A stretch of DNA of 7,528 bases from an uncultured Clostridia bacterium (GTDB taxonomy: Bacteria; Bacillota; Clostridia; Christensenellales; Pumilibacteraceae). The DNA lies in assembly GCA_947385185.1 (NCBI GenBank), contig CANDJX010000078.1, forward strand, positions 1 through 7,528, in the 5' to 3' direction. Made by a program: the position numbers and the translations under genes. The first letter of the stretch is position 1. Each line of letters starts with the position of its first letter. Positions 5,238-7,528 of this stretch are shown one piece after another. Below the pieces are notes generated by a model. That model ran no database searches. It was not told the origin of the DNA and worked only from the letters and a program-made list of their open reading frames with translations.

Positions 5238-5924
5238 ATGGTAAAGTATGTTTTTATTGATCTCGACGATACCGTGCTCGACTTCAAGAGGTGCGAAGCC
5301 GAAGCGCTCTGGCTTGCGCTGTCCGACAGCGGGATCGAGCCCACGGCGCGCGCGATAAAGCTGTACAGCGCGATAAACGACGCGGGCTGGAAGCAGCTCG
5401 AAGCCGGGCTTATCACGCGCGAGCGACTGCTCGTCGAGCGTTTCGAAACGCTTTTCGGCGAGCTCGGCGTTATCGCCGACGCGGAAAAAGTCAACGAAGC
5501 GTACAAGCGCCGTCTGTCCGAACAAAGTTTTTTTGTTCCCGGCGCGCCCGAAATGCTCGGATCGCTGTACGGAAAATATAAATTATATCTTGCGTCGAAC
5601 GGCACCGCGTCGGTGCAGGACGGGCGCATAGCCCGCGCGGGGATCGCGAAATATTTCGATAAAATATTCATCTCGCAGCGACTCGGTTTCAATAAACCCG
5701 ATCCGCGCTTTTTCGACGCGGCGTTCCTGTCGATGGGGAACGCGTCCCGCGACGAAGCGGTCGTGATCGGCGACAGTCCGAGCTCGGACATTCTCGGTGG
5801 CATGAACGCGGGACTGCGCACCGTATGGTTCAATCCGGACAATAAGATTCCGCCCGACGGCATAACGCCGACCTTCACCGTCCGCGCGCTCTCCGAAATC
5901 CCCGTTTTGCTCGAAAAGATGTAG
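5238..5924 (+). CDS. yjjG: HAD-superfamily hydrolase, YjjG-type pyrimidine nucleotidase
   Basis: A 228-residue subfamily IA HAD phosphatase, close to the usual length. Motif I is DLDDT (8-12), with D8 as nucleophile and D10 as acid/base. Motif II is ASN (119-121), motif III lysine is K153 in NKPDPRFF, and motif IV is IGDSPSSDI (177-185) with the metal-binding D179 and D184. The helical cap lies between motifs I and II (about 16-95). The features DLDDT..DF, ERFETLF and ASNGT..VQ..R resemble the TIGR02254 (YjjG/YfnB) group, which dephosphorylates noncanonical pyrimidine nucleoside monophosphates and so cleans nucleotide pools. AAGGAA precedes the ATG by about seven bases. It probably shares a transcript with the radical SAM gene, since no terminator or clear promoter lies between. 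Substrate is inferred from family only. Confidence 0.85.
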   Translation: MVKYVFIDLDDTVLDFKRCEAEALWLALSDSGIEPTARAIKLYSAINDAGWKQLEAGLITRERLLVERFETLFGELGVIADAEKVNEAYKRRLSEQSFFVPGAPEMLGSLYGKYKLYLASNGTASVQDGRIARAGIAKYFDKIFISQRLGFNKPDPRFFDAAFLSMGNASRDEAVVIGDSPSSDILGGMNAGLRTVWFNPDNKIPPDGITPTFTVRALSEIPVLLEKM

Positions 5925-5928
5925 AAAC

Positions 5929-5954
5929 AGTCCGCCGTAAAAGCGGACTTTTTT
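5929..5954 (+). terminator. Rho-independent terminator after the HAD gene
   Basis: AGTCCGC (5929-5935) pairs with GCGGACT (5943-5949) over a 7-base loop, followed by a run of T to 5954. It starts five bases past the stop codon and ends the radical SAM-HAD unit. Confidence 0.9.
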
Positions 5955-6053
5955 AATTTACGAATTTTCGCGCGGAAATTACGACAAACATATCGAAGGT
6001 TAAATATACCTAAACCGTATACTTAGATAAACCATGGCGGCATGACAGCGAAT

Positions 6054-6083
6054 GCGGCAGCGACGTACTTATTCCGTTGCCGC
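6054..6083 (+). repeat. Hairpin in the gap upstream of the HTH gene
   Basis: GCGGCAGCG (6054-6062) pairs with CGTTGCCGC (6075-6083) as RNA with one G-U pair and a 12-base loop. No T-run follows. I see no gene in 5955-6132. Confidence 0.35.
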
Positions 6084-6131
6084 AAAAGTCCACCGAAAAT
6101 TGACGGATTTTTTATATTACAAAATTTGAAA

Positions 6132-6158
6132 TGTGGACAGACTGTTGTCCACATTTGT
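6132..6158. repeat. Perfect 11-bp inverted repeat upstream of the HTH gene promoter
   Basis: TGTGGACA and flanking bases form AAATGTGGACA/TGTCCACATTT, an 11-bp perfect inverted repeat with a 6-base gap centred near 6144, about where a -35 element and activator would sit relative to the -10 at 6163. There is no T-run after it. An operator is more likely than a terminator. Confidence 0.5.
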
Positions 6159-6159
6159 A

Positions 6160-6168
6160 TGGTACAAT
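6160..6168 (+). promoter_or_regulatory. Extended -10 promoter of the HTH gene
   Basis: TG-G-TACAAT at 6160-6168 is an extended -10 element. No good -35 is found at 16-18 bases upstream, where the perfect inverted repeat sits instead. Transcription would start near 6175, inside the LexA-like box. Confidence 0.5.
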
Positions 6169-6213
6169 GCAATTAGAATAAATGTTCTAATTCTTCAAAG
6201 GAGGCATTGTACC
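6161..6213. promoter_or_regulatory. Nested inverted repeat with the ribosome binding site in its bulge
   Basis: GGTACAATGC (6161-6170) is the perfect inverse complement of GCATTGTACC (6204-6213). Directly inside, AATTAGAA (6171-6178) pairs with TTCTAATT (6185-6192) around a 6-base loop. The only unpaired part on the right arm is an 11-base bulge (6193-6203) that carries AAAGGAGG, and the arm ends immediately before the GTG start. On the left the repeat includes the -10 element. It could be a DNA operator or, in transcripts starting further upstream, an RNA structure around the ribosome site. Confidence 0.6.
6176..6187. promoter_or_regulatory. LexA-like (SOS) box
   Basis: GAAT-AAAT-GTTC differs at one position from the Gram-positive LexA core GAAC-N4-GTTC. 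It lies just downstream of the -10 element, over the expected start of transcription, a classic repressor position. It is also the centre of the nested inverted repeat. Confidence is limited by the mismatch and by the lack of an obvious SOS gene here. Confidence 0.45.
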
Positions 6214-6648
6214 GTGAAAGAATATGTGTATGCCGTATTAAGGGTCAGACCGAGACTCGAGAAGCTCGAGAGCAAACTGGACGGAATGCTCGATAAGTTG
6301 AGCGTATGCAGGGATTCGGATACTTTCGGGCTTATGACCGCCGTGCTCGGCGTTATAGAACTGAAACGCATGGTAGTAGATATTGCAAAGGCTTACGACG
6401 CAATGAGAAACGCGTTGTCGGCGTCCGAAACTCGCGTGCTCGAAGCAAAGACGGAAGGGAAGTCGGACGAAAGAACGGCGGCGGAACTCGGCGTGTGCCG
6501 GGCGACCGTGCGTAAGCTGCGGACGGCGGCGGAACGGAGGTGCGAAAACGTCCTGCTCAATCTGCAGAAGTTCGGACTCGACGTGACGGCTTGCAAAGAC
6601 GCGTTTATAATGGCGGGACTGAAGAAGCGCGACAGACTGGCGGCGTAG
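6214..6648 (+). CDS. Small protein with a sigma-70 region 4-like helix-turn-helix
   Basis: Starting at GTG 6214, which follows AAAGGAGG (6197-6204) by nine bases, the protein has 144 residues. An upstream in-frame ATG at 6133 would add 27 residues but lies inside the inverted repeat and before the promoter, so I reject it. The N-terminal two thirds are helical and charged (KLESKLDGMLDKL at 16-28), without known motifs. Residues about 80-110 (EGKSDERTAAELGVCRATVRKL and on) look like the helix-turn-helix of sigma region 4 or related phage-type regulators. No region 2 is present, so it is not a full sigma factor. It may be a transcription regulator of a small mobile or stress-related unit. The control region carries a LexA-like box. 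Exact family not recognised. Confidence 0.7.
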   Translation: MKEYVYAVLRVRPRLEKLESKLDGMLDKLSVCRDSDTFGLMTAVLGVIELKRMVVDIAKAYDAMRNALSASETRVLEAKTEGKSDERTAAELGVCRATVRKLRTAAERRCENVLLNLQKFGLDVTACKDAFIMAGLKKRDRLAA

Positions 6649-6696
6649 TTCCGAATTCCGAAACCGCCGCGGAAAATTCAGATATCGAATTCGGAA
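6649..6696. repeat. Perfect 10-bp inverted repeat after the HTH gene
   Basis: TTCCGAATTC (6649-6658) and GAATTCGGAA (6687-6696) are perfect inverse complements with a 28-base gap, starting at the base after the stop codon. The right arm overlaps the first of three tandem repeats. No T-run follows. Confidence 0.5.
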
Positions 6697-6825
6697 AAAT
6701 GATGTAATGCGGCTTTTAGATTTTTTCTCCGTTTCGTAAAAATGATGTGATGCGGTTTATAAGATTTTTTTCTCCGTCTCGTAAAAATGATGTAATGCGG
6801 CTTTTAAGGTTTTCTTCTCCGTATT
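6695..6825. repeat. Three tandem 43-45-bp repeats
   Basis: Units start at 6695, 6738 and 6783. Each begins AAAAATGATGTRATGCGG, continues with a T-rich tract, and ends TTCTCCGT. Units differ by a few substitutions and by 1-2 T. There is no open frame through them. The intervening sequence is not variable as in a CRISPR array; whole units are alike. Function unknown. Confidence 0.75.
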
Positions 6826-6847
6826 GCGGCGCCGAATCGGCGCCGCA
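6825..6847. repeat. GC-rich hairpin
   Basis: TGCGGCGCCG (6825-6834) and CGGCGCCGCA (6838-6847) are perfect inverse complements with a 3-base spacer, a very stable 10-bp stem. It directly follows the tandem repeats and has no T-run. Confidence 0.6.
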
Positions 6848-6848
6848 T

Positions 6849-6885
6849 GACAAACGGCGTGACCGATGAGGTTGCGCCGTTTGTC
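6849..6885 (+). terminator. Long hairpin, possible terminator of the HTH gene transcript
   Basis: GACAAACGGCG (6849-6859) pairs perfectly with CGCCGTTTGTC (6875-6885), 11 bp with a 15-base loop. The downstream sequence is only moderately T-rich (GTTATAATTTTG), so terminator activity is uncertain. It could be paired with the hairpin at 6825-6847 as one structured 3' end. Confidence 0.45.
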
Positions 6886-6996
6886 GTTATAATTTTGTCA
6901 TTGTAAGTTTTCATATAATGAAGTTCCGCGGACGGGTTTTACGGCGGCGCCGCGCGTTGCCCGATCATGGATTGTTGTTAATGATAAAAGGCTGCG

Positions 6997-7066
6997 GGTA
7001 TTTGCATGAACGTTGCTATCGGAACGCAAACGGTTTTTAGGTATTTGCGATACGGATCGGAACGCA
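6997..7066. repeat. Short imperfect duplication in a gene-free stretch
   Basis: GGTATTTGC occurs at 6997-7005 and 7040-7048, and ATCGGAACGCA at 7018-7028 and 7056-7066, in the same order, suggesting a decayed duplication of about 40 bases. Otherwise 6886-7105 shows no gene I can support on either strand; a TATAAT at 6914-6919 has no matching -35. Confidence 0.4.
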
Positions 7067-7105
7067 GGGTTTTGTTTATTGCGCAGAGATTTAATCTGTC
7101 ATATG

Positions 7106-7135
7106 AAAAACCGCGGACGAGCGCCGCGGTTTTTT
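7106..7135. terminator. Bidirectional terminator downstream of rubredoxin
   Basis: AAAAACCGCGG (7106-7116) pairs with CCGCGGTTTTT (7124-7134) over a 7-base loop. Both strands have a T-run after the stem. It lies 24 bases past the rubredoxin stop codon and is the natural end of that transcript. Confidence 0.85.
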
Positions 7136-7158
7136 CCGCTAATAGACGTTTACGCACT

Positions 7159-7314
7159 TTATTCTGCGTCGAATTGGTCTTTGCCGACCCCGCAGAGAGG
7201 GCAAACAAAGTCGTCGGGGACGTCGACCCAAGCGGTGCCGGGCGCGATACCGTTATCGGGATCGCCGGCTTCTTCGTCGTATTCGTAACCGCACACCTGA
7301 CAAACGTATTTCAT
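7159..7314 (-). CDS. Rubredoxin
   Basis: A complete 51-residue rubredoxin, a small cytoplasmic electron carrier with one iron bound by four cysteines. The ligands are in CQVCGYEYDEE (C5, C8) and CPLCGVGKDQF (C38, C41), and the classic order with PGT, W29, and VPDDFVCP is present. Length is typical. In anaerobes rubredoxins feed electrons to rubrerythrins, flavodiiron oxidoreductases or similar enzymes that remove oxygen and peroxide; no such partner gene is in this window. The ATG at 7312-7314 follows a perfect AAAGGAGG (7324-7331) by nine bases. The gene has its own promoter and terminator and appears to be transcribed alone. Confidence 0.95.
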   Translation of the reverse strand: MKYVCQVCGYEYDEEAGDPDNGIAPGTAWVDVPDDFVCPLCGVGKDQFDAE

Positions 7315-7387
7315 AATTATGTTCCTCCTTTGTAAGATAGATATTTCGTATCGGGATAATAAATACCGAAAATCGAATATTATGACA

Positions 7388-7416
7388 ATAATAAATCAAA
7401 TTTCGACATAAGTCAA
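7388..7416 (-). promoter_or_regulatory. Promoter of the rubredoxin gene
   Basis: On the minus strand TTGACT (7411-7416), 17 bases, then TATTAT (7388-7393). The leader before the ATG would be about 65 bases. I see no other feature in 7417-7528 beyond a 9-base direct repeat (TTAAACGCC/TTAAACGCT) near 7491-7508. Confidence 0.65.
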
Positions 7417-7528
7417 GCAAGAAAGCCGGATAAAACCATTTTTGCTCGGTCATCAAGAGTGGGGGACGAGCATACATAGTGAAATACTGCATTAAACGCC
7501 TTAAACGCTTCGGTTATGTACGTTTCGT

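Noticed and set aside
4869..5525. Long reverse-strand open frame across the 10-bp array
   Set aside because: It overlaps two well-identified genes and its repetitive hydrophobic sequence is the direct result of the 10-bp DNA repeat.
6133..6213. Upstream ATG start for the HTH gene
   Set aside because: It lies within the inverted repeat and before the -10 element and has no ribosome site, while GTG 6214 follows a perfect AAAGGAGG.
7006..7335. Plus-strand frames across the rubredoxin gene
   Set aside because: They run antisense to a clear rubredoxin and through a terminator.
7479..7528. Possible rightward gene start (GTG, frame open to the window end)
   Set aside because: Only 16 codons are visible, the ribosome site is poor (GGGGGA about 13 bases upstream), and there is no recognisable sequence.

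Overview
The window looks like a chromosome segment of an anaerobic Gram-positive bacterium of the Firmicutes (Clostridia) type. The reasons are strong AGGAGG-type ribosome binding sites, sigma-A-like promoters, a rubredoxin gene, a TIGR01212-type radical SAM protein, an AAA_14/DUF4143 ATPase and a LexA-like box. This placement is inference from gene content; there is no rRNA gene to confirm it.

Left part (1-3950), accessory in character and AT-richer. A truncated gene end and terminator are followed by a leftward AAA ATPase/DUF4143 gene whose promoter is embedded in a 33-bp tandem repeat. Next comes a strong rightward promoter that appears to make only a structured RNA of about 160 nt (about 1808-1968). 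That RNA ends in a terminator which touches the stop codon of a leftward two-domain XRE regulator gene. This regulator is divergent from a SLOG-fold (nucleotide-binding, DprA/YpsA-like) gene, and the shared spacer holds two operator-like palindromes. A second, decayed copy of this arrangement follows at 3299-3947: a frameshifted XRE paralogue, a spacer of the same layout with different operator sequence, and only a 17-codon reading frame where an effector gene would be expected.

Middle part (4004-5954), chromosomal in character and GC-richer. It has two rightward genes: a radical SAM protein of the YhcC/YtqA family (probably tRNA wobble-uridine modification) and a YjjG-like HAD nucleotidase. 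They are separated by about 230 bp of an unusual array of degenerate 10-bp repeats that stay in register for 23 units. A clear terminator follows the HAD gene.

Right part (5955-7528). A short rightward gene has a sigma-region-4-like helix-turn-helix. Its control region nests an extended -10 promoter, a LexA-like box and a long inverted repeat with the ribosome binding site in a bulge. It is followed by an inverted repeat, three 43-45-bp tandem repeats and two GC-rich hairpins. A small leftward rubredoxin gene (51 aa) with its own promoter, ribosome binding site and bidirectional terminator closes the annotated part.

The most notable material is the orphan structured RNA beside the XRE/SLOG pair, the two parallel XRE cassettes with matching operator geometry but different operator sequence, the 10-bp phased array, and the LexA-like nested control region at 6161-6213.
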